Source: Planctomycetota bacterium (GTDB lineage Bacteria; Planctomycetota; UBA1135; UBA2386). From it: DNA of 5,772 bases. The stretch is taken from contig QJVU01000559.1 of assembly GCA_003235605.1 (NCBI GenBank), forward strand, positions 1 to 5,772. Direction: 5' to 3'. Position numbers and translations under genes: made by a program. The notes under the pieces were generated by a model, which saw only the letters and a list, made by a program, of their open reading frames with translations, searched no databases and was not told where the DNA came from. Shown piece by piece: positions 1-5,772 of this stretch (positions are counted from its first letter, which is position 1; the number at the start of each line of letters is the position of its first letter).

Positions 1-1185
1 AGTCGGGGCCAGGTCCCCATGGTGGTCAACAGGAACGACGTAGTCCGCCTCCGCTTCCTCAACGCGTCCGGGGCGACGAACTTCGTCGTCACCGTGGATG
101 GCCATCCGATGCGGGTGACCCATGCGGACGGTCAGCCGGTTGTGCCGGTGACGACGACTGCCATCCCGATCGGCGCGGGCGAGCGGTACGATGTCTACAT
201 CACGGCCGACAATCCGGGGAAGTGGAGCATCGCCGCAGCCGACCTGTACTCCCGGAGCCAGACGCTGGTGCGCGCGGTCTTGGCCTATGTCGGTGCAACG
301 GGTTCCGATCCGTCGCCGACCTACGTGCCGGAGTCGCTGCGGAGTGGAGTGCTCCTGAGCTACGACCGGTTGCAGAGCGCGAAACCCATCGGGCCGATAA
401 GTCCCAACCCCGGCGTGGTCCACGATCTGGCGCTGGGATGGCAGGGGATGATGCGCTACGTCTGGACGATCAACGGCGAGGCATTCCCCAACGCAGCGCC
501 CCTGGATGTTCGGCAAGGCCAGACCGTGCGGTTCAACATGCGGAACTACACGATGGCGGCGCATCCCATGCACCTGCACGGCCACTTCCTGAAGGTCGTG
601 GGGTCCGGCGGCGGGACGGCGGCGCCGCTGGTGAAGGACACCGTCCTGGTCCCCCGGGGCATCATGATGCTTCCCGGGCGGTTGGATGCGGAGTTCGTCG
701 CAGACAACCCCGGCAACTGGGCCTACCACTGCCACATGATCTACCACATGACCGCCGGCATGATGCGCCTGGTGCGCTATGTGGCCACCGACCAGGATGG
801 CGATGCGCTGCCCGATGGCCTCGACTTCGATCCAGCACGCGGCCATGCCGTAGCATGGACGGATCCCGGCTCCGGTGGCTATCTCCCGGGATCCGTGGTT
901 CGTGCGGTGGCGCAGTGGCCAGCAGGGGAAAGAGTGACCTGGTTCGTAGGGACTCGGCTTTCGACACCGGTCTCCCTCGGGCTCCTGGGGAGCGTCGAGA
1001 TCAACCCCCTTGCCCTCTTGGCGACGACCCTGGCTGGAGGCGACAACCTGGCATCCCTGCCCCTGAGCCTGCCAAACCTCTCGAACCTCTCGGGCTTGAC
1101 GCTGGGTTTGCAGGCCCTCGCCACCCACAGGTCCCTTGCTCCGGGGCATCGGCTCTCCACGATGACCCTGCTGACGGTGAGATGA
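1..1185 (+). CDS. Multicopper oxidase (laccase/CopA-like), 5'-truncated by window edge
   Basis: Multicopper oxidases oxidise phenols or metal ions at a type 1 copper and reduce O2 to water at a trinuclear copper centre, usually outside the cytoplasm. The frame is open from base 1, so the ATG at 19 is internal and the first cupredoxin domain, with its HxH motifs, lies upstream. Counting from base 1 (394 residues), residues 5-80 resemble the middle cupredoxin domain (VVNRNDVVRLRFLNASG, then GERYDVYI). Residues 160-260 are the last domain. HPMHLHGH at 188-195 gives the HxxHxH ligands. HCHMIYHMTAGMM at 243-255 gives the HCH pair plus the type 1 ligands Cys244, His249 and axial Met254. After the catalytic core come an Asp-rich linker (264-277) and a domain of about 100 residues that is also found at the end of the carboxypeptidase downstream. 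The family is secure; the substrate (phenol, copper or manganese) cannot be told. The stop TGA is at 1183. Confidence 0.93.
   Translation, partial: SRGQVPMVVNRNDVVRLRFLNASGATNFVVTVDGHPMRVTHADGQPVVPVTTTAIPIGAGERYDVYITADNPGKWSIAAADLYSRSQTLVRAVLAYVGATGSDPSPTYVPESLRSGVLLSYDRLQSAKPIGPISPNPGVVHDLALGWQGMMRYVWTINGEAFPNAAPLDVRQGQTVRFNMRNYTMAAHPMHLHGHFLKVVGSGGGTAAPLVKDTVLVPRGIMMLPGRLDAEFVADNPGNWAYHCHMIYHMTAGMMRLVRYVATDQDGDALPDGLDFDPARGHAVAWTDPGSGGYLPGSVVRAVAQWPAGERVTWFVGTRLSTPVSLGLLGSVEINPLALLATTLAGGDNLASLPLSLPNLSNLSGLTLGLQALATHRSLAPGHRLSTMTLLTVR
790..831 (+). other. DxDxD calcium-binding-type linker in the multicopper oxidase
   Basis: This stretch encodes DQDGDALPDGLDFD, with acidic residues spaced D-x-D-G-D-x-x-x-D as in thrombospondin type 3 and dockerin-like calcium loops. 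It lies right after the last cupredoxin strand and before the C-terminal domain, so it probably acts as a rigid, calcium-stabilised linker outside the cell. Only one repeat is present. Calcium binding is inferred from the spacing alone. Confidence 0.6.
871..1182 (+). other. C-terminal accessory domain of the multicopper oxidase, homologous to the carboxypeptidase C-terminus
   Basis: About 100 residues with no metal-ligand motif and a strand-like alternation of hydrophobic residues. It can be aligned by eye with bases 5071-5385. From the shared Gly at codon 889 the two run without a gap through V-G-x-x-L, then G, then (N/D)P. They then need a 2-residue adjustment to reach LPLSLPN here against LDLPIPN there. 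Both have Gly six residues later and Leu-Gln five residues after that, and both finish near Thr-Val-Arg at the C-terminus. Its role is unknown; surface attachment, sorting or matrix binding are guesses. Confidence 0.7.
1075..1092 (+). repeat. Two-copy 9-bp tandem repeat (AACCTCTCG)
   Basis: Two exact adjacent copies encode Asn-Leu-Ser-Asn-Leu-Ser inside the C-terminal domain of the multicopper oxidase. The matching loop in the carboxypeptidase domain has the same length without the repeat, so it has not lengthened the protein. It is probably incidental. Confidence 0.6.
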
Positions 1186-1206
1186 CCGTAAGTTGTGGAC
1201 TGCTGG

Positions 1207-1213
1207 AAGGTGG
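1207..1213 (+). promoter_or_regulatory. Shine-Dalgarno site for the ETF-QO gene
   Basis: AAGGTGG matches AAGGAGG at six of seven bases and ends 9 bases before the ATG at 1223. This decides the start: the same frame is also open from a TTG at 1193, but that codon lies upstream of the ribosome site and would add ten residues with no family resemblance. Confidence 0.75.
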
Positions 1214-1222
1214 CAGGGTTTG

Positions 1223-2899
1223 ATGCCTGCCACCGTGAACGATCAGATCATTCCCCGCGAATACCAGCTGCCCCTGCCGCAGGACCAGCTCATCCTCGAG
1301 GAGAGCCCCGATTCCGAAGCCGTGCCCATGGACGCGGTTTTCGTAGGGGGCGGGCCCGCGGGGCTGGCGGGGGCGATCGAGCTGGCGAACCTCGTGAAGA
1401 AGAACAACGAGTCCGGCGGGGGTCTGGGCGAGGTGGAGATCGGCGTCCTGGAGAAGGGCGCGGAGTTGGGACACCACACGCTCTCAGGCGCGGTGATCAA
1501 TCCTCGGTCGCTGCGGGAGCTGTTTCCCGAAGTCAAGATCGAGGACCTGCCCCTGAGGCAGGAGGTGAGGAAGGAAGCGGTCTATGTGTTGACGAAGTCG
1601 TCGGCGATACGCATTCCCACACCGCCGACGATGAAGAACCACGGCAACTACACCGCCTCCCTCTGCGAGGTGGTGAAGTGGATGGGGGAGCGAGCCGAGG
1701 CCTTGGGCGTGAACCTGTTCTCCGGGTTTCCCGTCGGTAGCCTGCTGGTGGCGGGGGACGGGGTCGTCGGTGTGCGCACGACCCCGGCAGGCCTCGACCG
1801 CGAGGGCAAGCCCGGCGCCAACTTCGAGGCGGCCATGGACATCACCGCCAGGGTTGTTGCCCTGGGCGAGGGGACCCGCGGGCCGCTGACCCAGGCCTGG
1901 TTCCAGTGGCAAGGGGTCCGGTCGCCGAATCCGCAGATCTATGCCCTGGGGGTGAAGGAGATCTGGAAGGTCAAGAAGCCCCTGGACCAGGTGATCCACA
2001 CCATGGGTTGGCCCCTGCCCAAGGACTGCTTCGGCGGCAGCTTCATGTATCCGCTGGCGGAGGATCTGGTGGCGATCGGCATCGTGGGTGGGCTGGACTA
2101 CCGTGCCGCGGACCTGGATCTGCACGAGAAGCTGCAGCGGATGAAGGAGCACAAGTTGTTCCGGGAGTACCTCGAGGGGGGCGAACTGGAGGAGTGGGGA
2201 GCGAAGACGATTCCCGAGGGCGGCTACTATTCCCTGGCGGAGCGCCGTTCCGGGAACGGCCTCGTGGTCCTGGGAGATGCGGCGGGCTTCGTGGACGTGC
2301 CGTCCCTGAAGGGCATCCACTACGCTGTCCAGTCCGGCATCTTCGCGGCGCGGACGATCTACAAGGCCCTCGAGGCAAAGGACACCTCGGCGGCGAAGTT
2401 GGCCGAGTACGACCGCCTGGTGAACGAGTCCTACATTGCCGAAGACCTGCACCGCACCCGCAACATGCGCCTGGCATTCAAGTCGGGCTTCTACGTGGGC
2501 GGGCTCAAGTCCGGCCTGATGACCGTGACCGGTGGGCGCTTCCCCGGTGGCAGGGTCGACGTCGAAGAGGACGCTGCCGAGGCAAAGGTCCTGAGCGTGG
2601 CGGCGAGCAACTCCTTCAAGCCCGACGGCAAGCTGACTTTCTCCAAGGTGGATGCGGTGTTCAAGTCCGGCAACGCTACCCGGGACACCGTGCCCCAGCA
2701 CGTGCTGGTGCCCAACGACGTGCCGGAGCCGGTTGCCAGGATGTACGCGGCGATGTGCCCGGCGGAGGTCTACGACGTGCGGGACGGCAAGCTGATCGTC
2801 AACGCCCCGAACTGCGTAGACTGCAAGGCCACGGACGTGCTTGGACCCCGCTGGACCCCGAGGGAGGGTGGCAGCGGCCCCCGCTACCGGCGGATGTAG
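1223..2899 (+). CDS. Electron transfer flavoprotein-ubiquinone oxidoreductase (ETF-QO)
   Basis: ETF-QO takes electrons from reduced electron transfer flavoprotein, which is charged by acyl-CoA and amino-acid-type dehydrogenases, and passes them through FAD and an iron-sulfur cluster to membrane quinone. The 558 residues fit the family length. Visible motifs: FAD-binding VGGGPAGLAGA at 41-51; acidic strand end VLEKGAELG at 75-83 followed by LSGAVINPRSL; GEGTRG at 215-220; PQIYALGVKEIW at 237-248; GWPLPKDCFGGSFMY at 262-276; second FAD motif GDAAGFVDVP at 351-360 followed by LKGIHYAVQSG. The C-terminal cluster region has CPAEVYDV at 512-519 and NCVDCKATD at 530-538. The usual fourth Cys (CxxCxxC) is Thr537 here, and the following loop is a few residues shorter than in well-known members. 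No etfA or etfB lies in the window. The start 37 bases after the multicopper oxidase stop allows co-transcription. Identity is secure; full activity of the cluster is open. Confidence 0.95.
   Translation: MPATVNDQIIPREYQLPLPQDQLILEESPDSEAVPMDAVFVGGGPAGLAGAIELANLVKKNNESGGGLGEVEIGVLEKGAELGHHTLSGAVINPRSLRELFPEVKIEDLPLRQEVRKEAVYVLTKSSAIRIPTPPTMKNHGNYTASLCEVVKWMGERAEALGVNLFSGFPVGSLLVAGDGVVGVRTTPAGLDREGKPGANFEAAMDITARVVALGEGTRGPLTQAWFQWQGVRSPNPQIYALGVKEIWKVKKPLDQVIHTMGWPLPKDCFGGSFMYPLAEDLVAIGIVGGLDYRAADLDLHEKLQRMKEHKLFREYLEGGELEEWGAKTIPEGGYYSLAERRSGNGLVVLGDAAGFVDVPSLKGIHYAVQSGIFAARTIYKALEAKDTSAAKLAEYDRLVNESYIAEDLHRTRNMRLAFKSGFYVGGLKSGLMTVTGGRFPGGRVDVEEDAAEAKVLSVAASNSFKPDGKLTFSKVDAVFKSGNATRDTVPQHVLVPNDVPEPVARMYAAMCPAEVYDVRDGKLIVNAPNCVDCKATDVLGPRWTPREGGSGPRYRRM
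1346..1373 (+). other. Potential G-quadruplex motif over the ETF-QO glycine motif
   Basis: Four guanine runs (G5, G3, G4, G5) are separated by loops of 1, 5 and 5 bases on the coding strand, fitting the usual G3+N1-7 rule. They come from consecutive GGG glycine codons and GCG alanine codons in the FAD-binding VGGGPAGLAGA segment, about 125 bases into the gene. The CCC in the second loop could pair with a G run instead. Formation and any effect on expression are untested. Confidence 0.4.
2756..2833 (+). other. Iron-sulfur cluster segment of ETF-QO with Thr at the fourth ligand position
   Basis: Codons at 2756, 2813 and 2822 encode Cys512, Cys531 and Cys534. The position three residues after Cys534, normally Cys in the CxxCxxC motif, is ACG (Thr) at 2831-2833. 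TGC to ACG needs more than one base change and the frame continues correctly to the family-typical GG(S)GP...M end, so a simple read error is unlikely. Confidence 0.8.
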
Positions 2900-2919
2900 T
2901 CCGAACCGGGAGCGGATTC

Positions 2920-2928
2920 TGCTATCCT
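2920..2928 (+). promoter_or_regulatory. Possible extended -10 element for the carboxypeptidase gene
   Basis: TGCTATCCT fits TGn-TAnnnT, an extended -10. The last T is 9 bases before the ATG at 2938, so transcription would start about 2-3 bases before the ATG, giving a leaderless or nearly leaderless message. This agrees with the lack of a well-spaced Shine-Dalgarno site (the only G run, at 2931-2934, is too close to the ATG). No good -35 is seen near 2900-2905. A single short motif, so low confidence. Confidence 0.3.
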
Positions 2929-2937
2929 GCGGGGACC

Positions 2938-2991
2938 ATGCAGCGCTCTCTCTTCCTGGCCCTCGTTCTGTTCTCGCCGAGTCTCGTTGCC
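2938..2991 (+). other. Signal peptide of the M14 carboxypeptidase
   Basis: Residues 1-18 show one Arg at position 3, a hydrophobic core (LFLALVLF) and a small-residue end at Val-Ala before Gln19, as expected for Sec export with signal peptidase I cleavage. There is no lipobox Cys. The exact cleavage site is inferred. Confidence 0.85.
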
Positions 2992-5388
2992 CAGACCCAG
3001 GCCCCCACACACCACCTGGTACGGGTCGAGGTCAAGGACGCCCGTCACATGATCCGGCTCTTGAAGCTGGATCTGGATCTGGCGGCCTGCCATGCCCCGG
3101 AAGCCAACGCGAAGGAGGTGGAGGTCATCGCCACCGCCGAGGACATCGACCGGATCCGCGAAGCGGGCTTCCAGGCCACGGTGACCATCAAGAACCTGGA
3201 GGACCACTACGAGCGGGAGCTGAAGAAGGACTACACGCCGGGGCCCCTCACCCTGACACCGGCCTTGGGCAAGGGCTCCATGGGTGGCCATTACACCCTG
3301 GCGGAGATGGAGGCCATCCTGGATGCCTTCGCCAAGAACCACCCGAAGATCTGCAGCGCCAAGGTCAGCATCGGCAAGTCGATCGAGGGGCGAAACATCT
3401 GGATGGTGAAGATCAGCGACAACGTCATCATCGACGAGAACGAGCCGGAGGCGTTCTACGACGCCCTGCACCATGCCCGGGAGCCGCTGTCCATGGAGAC
3501 GACGATCTTGTTCATGGACGAGCTGCTCACCGGCTATGGGACGGACCCGGAAGCCACGTTCATCGTGGACCAGCGTGAGCTCTACTTCGTTCCCTGCGTG
3601 AATCCCGACGGCTACGAGTACAACCGCAGCATCCGCCCCGGGGGCGGTGGCATGTGGCGGAAGAACCGGCGCAACAACGGCAACAACGTCTACGGCGTCG
3701 ACCTCAACCGCAACTACACCACGGGCTGGACAATGCCCTACGGGGGGGCCTCCACCAGTCCGTCTTCGGAGACGTACCGCGGGACTGCGGCGTTTTCGGA
3801 GCCGGAGGCCGCGGCGCTCGATGCCTTTGTCAAGAGCCGCAACTTCACCCAGGTCACGAGCTGTCACACGTACACCGGCGTACTCCTCAGGCCGTGGGGC
3901 TACCAGTCCGGGGACCCGTCGAACGTTGCCGAGTACAAGCAGCTGGGAGCCCTGTTCACCGTGGAGAACGGCATCCCCCACGGCTCTGCCAGCCAGCTGC
4001 TCTACATCGCCTCGGGCACTGCCGTAGACCACCACCACGCTGCCCACGGCGCGATCTCCTGGACGCCGGAGCTCGGCAAGAGCAGTGAGGGCGGCTTCTG
4101 GCCCAACGCCACCAACCTGGTGAACATCGCCCGGCGCCACCAGCGCATGTTCCGGAAGATGGCGCTGACCGCGGGGACGTGGCTGGACATCGAGAAGATC
4201 GCGGTGAGCGAGGGACCGGGGGGGAACAACAACGGCATCGTCGAGGCCGGCGAAACCGGTCACGTCGTGGTGAGCTTGCGCAACCAGGGCCTGGTGGCCG
4301 CGGCCGCCGGTCCGGAGGCGGTCCTGACGCCCGTGACCAGCGGCATCACGGTGGGTACCGGAAAGGTGACGCTTTCTGCACCGGTGCGCCTGGGCGCCAC
4401 CAGCAACGCCAGCACGCCGCTGACGTTCGTGGTGCCCAAGAGCTTCGGGGGCCGCCTGGTGGAGCTCAAGCTCTCGGTGACCGGTGGCGCCCAGACCTTC
4501 TCGGAAACCCTGCGCCTGCCCCTGGCACCGCTGGGTCTGGCAGTGGCCCATGACATGGAGAAGGACCGCGGCTTCGAGCGGGGCGGCAGCACTGCGACCA
4601 GCGGTCTGTGGGAACGCGCCGCGCCCCAGGCGACGTGGTCGGGTTCGCAACCCATCCAGCCGGGCAACCAGACCACGCCCGGCGGCAGCCTCTGCTGGGT
4701 CACCGACAGCCGGGCCGGGAGCAACGCCGGCAGCTACGACGTGGACAACGGTTACACCGACCTGCTGTCCCCGGTGCTGGATCTGGCGCACCTGCAGTTG
4801 GTGGAGGTCTCGTTCCAGCGCTGGTACGCCGAGAGCCTGTCCGACGATCCCTTCGAGGTGTTCGTGAGCAACGACGGCGGCACCAACTGGACCAGGATCC
4901 TCGCCGACAGCAATAGCACCGGCCAGTGGACCCGCTTCGTCCAACAGCTCTCGATTCCGATCACCAGCAGGATGCAGTTCCGGTTCCGTGCCCAGGACCA
5001 GAACGCTTCCCTCGTGGAGGCGACGGTGGACGACTTCACGATCCGCGGTCTGGTTGGCGATGGCACCCTGACCCTGTTGTCCTCGGGGCGGCGCGGCACG
5101 ACCCTGCGCATGGGTATGTCCAGCAGGCCGGGCAGCAACGTCTGGCCGATCGTGGGCCTGAAGCTGGCCAACGTGCAGGTTCCGGGCCTGTCCGGCACCC
5201 TGCGCCTGGATCCGGGCGCCGCGGTCCTGCTGAACCCGCTGCCTGTCGACAGCAGCGGCCACCGGGGGCTGGACCTCCCGATCCCCAACGAGCAGGGCAT
5301 AGTGGGTGTCGACTTCCACCTGCAGCTGCTCTATCAGCTGGGCGCGTCCGCGGGCTTCGGGAACTTGCAGACCGTTCGGGGTCGTTAG
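2938..5388 (+). CDS. Secreted M14 family zinc carboxypeptidase with accessory C-terminal domains
   Basis: An 816-residue exported metallocarboxypeptidase that removes C-terminal amino acids from peptides. Residues 1-18 are a signal peptide; about 24-95 resemble a pro-region preceding M14 domains; about 118-412 are the catalytic domain. By alignment with bovine carboxypeptidase A: zinc ligands His179, Glu182 (HARE) and His310 (SCHTY); substrate binders Arg181, Arg244 (MWRKNR) and Asn257-Arg258 (DLNRNY); Tyr312; Tyr356 (Tyr248 position, YIASG); catalytic Glu378 (TPELG). All are present, so it should be active. Residues 417-530 look like an Ig-like domain opening with GNNNGIVEAGET. Residues 533-703 look like a jelly-roll (MAM/lectin-like) domain with LCWVTD, DVDNGYTDLLSP, VSNDGGTNW and VDDF. 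Residues 712-816 are the domain shared with the multicopper oxidase. The frame is open upstream, but the signal peptide fixes the ATG. Likely role: extracellular protein breakdown. Confidence 0.95.
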   Translation: MQRSLFLALVLFSPSLVAQTQAPTHHLVRVEVKDARHMIRLLKLDLDLAACHAPEANAKEVEVIATAEDIDRIREAGFQATVTIKNLEDHYERELKKDYTPGPLTLTPALGKGSMGGHYTLAEMEAILDAFAKNHPKICSAKVSIGKSIEGRNIWMVKISDNVIIDENEPEAFYDALHHAREPLSMETTILFMDELLTGYGTDPEATFIVDQRELYFVPCVNPDGYEYNRSIRPGGGGMWRKNRRNNGNNVYGVDLNRNYTTGWTMPYGGASTSPSSETYRGTAAFSEPEAAALDAFVKSRNFTQVTSCHTYTGVLLRPWGYQSGDPSNVAEYKQLGALFTVENGIPHGSASQLLYIASGTAVDHHHAAHGAISWTPELGKSSEGGFWPNATNLVNIARRHQRMFRKMALTAGTWLDIEKIAVSEGPGGNNNGIVEAGETGHVVVSLRNQGLVAAAAGPEAVLTPVTSGITVGTGKVTLSAPVRLGATSNASTPLTFVVPKSFGGRLVELKLSVTGGAQTFSETLRLPLAPLGLAVAHDMEKDRGFERGGSTATSGLWERAAPQATWSGSQPIQPGNQTTPGGSLCWVTDSRAGSNAGSYDVDNGYTDLLSPVLDLAHLQLVEVSFQRWYAESLSDDPFEVFVSNDGGTNWTRILADSNSTGQWTRFVQQLSIPITSRMQFRFRAQDQNASLVEATVDDFTIRGLVGDGTLTLLSSGRRGTTLRMGMSSRPGSNVWPIVGLKLANVQVPGLSGTLRLDPGAAVLLNPLPVDSSGHRGLDLPIPNEQGIVGVDFHLQLLYQLGASAGFGNLQTVRGR
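5071..5385 (+). other. C-terminal accessory domain of the carboxypeptidase, homologous to the multicopper oxidase C-terminus
   Basis: About 105 residues (712-816) at the end of the protein. Landmarks shared with bases 871-1182: Gly720, Val739-Gly740, Gly753, Pro759, LPIPN (780-784), Gly790, Leu795-Gln796 and TVR (812-814). There is no transmembrane segment, sortase motif or Cys. It is a stand-alone module reused on unrelated secreted enzymes; its function is not known to me. Confidence 0.7.
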
Positions 5389-5391
5389 CGC

Positions 5392-5772
5392 TTGCCCGAG
5401 CTCGCGGCAGTCCGTGCCGTGCTGCCGGCATGGGCCGGTTGGAGCAACCTGCTGCTCTACCTGTTGCTGTGCCTGGTCGCCACCTGGGCCGGGCTCGCCA
5501 TCGTGAGCTGGCTGAACCACGTGCGGGTGGCTCCTTACGCCCACTGGAGCGAGCGGGCGAGGCAGCTCCTACCCGCCCGCAGGAACCTGACCTTGAGCGC
5601 CTGGCTGCTGCTGGGCGAGTTCGTGGTGCTCACGCACGTCGCGTTCGGAGACCTGAGCCCGGTGCCCTGGGGGGCCTACGCCGCGTTGGTCCTGGTCGGT
5701 CTCTGGCTGGTGGCGGCCGTGATGCTGTGGAGGTTCCAGCGCCGGTGGCAGGGGTGCTGGCTCACCCTGGGC
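5392..5772 (+). CDS. Unrecognised integral membrane protein, N-terminal part (runs off window)
   Basis: The frame of the carboxypeptidase reopens straight after its stop and stays open to the window end (127 codons). Starts available are TTG at 5392, 3 bases after the stop, or GTG at 5419; there is no ATG before the first membrane helix. GGGG at 5377-5380 is a weak, distant ribosome site for the TTG. Three hydrophobic helices are visible (about residues 14-41, 66-86, 92-113). The loop after helix 1 (SERARQLLPARR) and the tail after helix 3 (RFQRRW) are basic, giving a consistent topology with the N-terminus outside and those parts in the cytoplasm. This, plus GC-rich third positions, makes it a real gene rather than a chance frame. 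The layout recalls the N-terminus of membrane metallopeptidases such as M48 or M56, but no catalytic motif lies in the window and that is only a guess. The near-abutting start suggests translational coupling to the carboxypeptidase. Confidence 0.7.
   Translation, partial: MPELAAVRAVLPAWAGWSNLLLYLLLCLVATWAGLAIVSWLNHVRVAPYAHWSERARQLLPARRNLTLSAWLLLGEFVVLTHVAFGDLSPVPWGAYAALVLVGLWLVAAVMLWRFQRRWQGCWLTLG

Noticed and set aside
1193..1222. TTG at 1193 as the ETF-QO start
   Set aside because: The near-consensus Shine-Dalgarno site at 1207-1213 lies downstream of it and is well spaced for the ATG at 1223.
2912..2930. Small inverted repeat (GGAT...ATCC) between ETF-QO and the carboxypeptidase
   Set aside because: The stem is only 4-6 bp with a bulge and no T run follows, so it is not a terminator. 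It also overlaps the possible -10 element.
1906..2937. Upstream extension of the carboxypeptidase frame by 344 codons
   Set aside because: The extension overlaps ETF-QO in another frame and gives low-complexity Gly/Arg/Pro-rich sequence. A clear signal peptide starts at the ATG at 2938.
4027..4038. Apparent loss of the catalytic Tyr248 in the carboxypeptidase (Asp-His-His-His in place of Asp-Trp-Ser-Tyr)
   Set aside because: Counting back from the catalytic Glu shows that the Tyr of DWSY is position 259. Position 248 is the Tyr of YxASG, which is present as Tyr356.
2884..5544. Antisense open frame of 886 codons opposite the carboxypeptidase
   Set aside because: It mirrors a gene with full M14 catalytic motifs and several recognisable domains. 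Long antisense frames are expected where third positions are strongly G/C, and the translation has no recognisable domain. The 508-codon antisense frame opposite ETF-QO (1484-3010) is rejected for the same reason.
1..5772. A new multi-gene system formed by oxidase, ETF-QO, carboxypeptidase and membrane protein
   Set aside because: The genes are close together and collinear, but their known roles do not connect and no defence, mobile or biosynthetic hallmark is present. Adjacency alone is not enough.

Overview
The window is high-GC DNA (by eye about 65%) packed with genes that all run on the + strand. It looks like an ordinary bacterial chromosome segment from an environmental lineage. Two of its proteins are exported and end in the same kind of C-terminal beta-rich domain, with an LPxPN...G...LQ core. 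I recall such domains, fused to many different secreted enzymes, mostly from Planctomycetota and similar large-secretome phyla. That taxonomic hint is recollection, not a search result.

Layout: (1) 1-1185 is the C-terminal two thirds of a multicopper oxidase that begins upstream of the window, followed by a DxDxD calcium-type linker and the shared C-terminal domain. (2) 1223-2899 is a complete electron transfer flavoprotein-ubiquinone oxidoreductase with a good Shine-Dalgarno sequence; its C-terminal iron-sulfur motif has Thr where the fourth Cys is expected. (3) 2938-5388 is a complete secreted M14 zinc carboxypeptidase with signal peptide, pro-region-like segment, full catalytic set, Ig-like and jelly-roll-like accessory domains, and the shared C-terminal domain. 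A possible -10 element just upstream suggests a very short leader. (4) From about 5392 to the window end is the start of an unrecognised integral membrane protein that begins 3 bases after the carboxypeptidase stop.

Gaps are short (37, 38 and 3 bases), so co-transcription is possible. There is no obvious shared pathway: two exported enzymes flank a respiratory flavoprotein of fatty-acid and amino-acid oxidation. I see no RNA genes, CRISPR array, insertion sequence, terminator or attachment site, and no gene-free stretch over 300 bases. I did not find a clear new multi-gene system. The points most worth checking are the shared C-terminal domain and the altered cluster motif of the flavoprotein.
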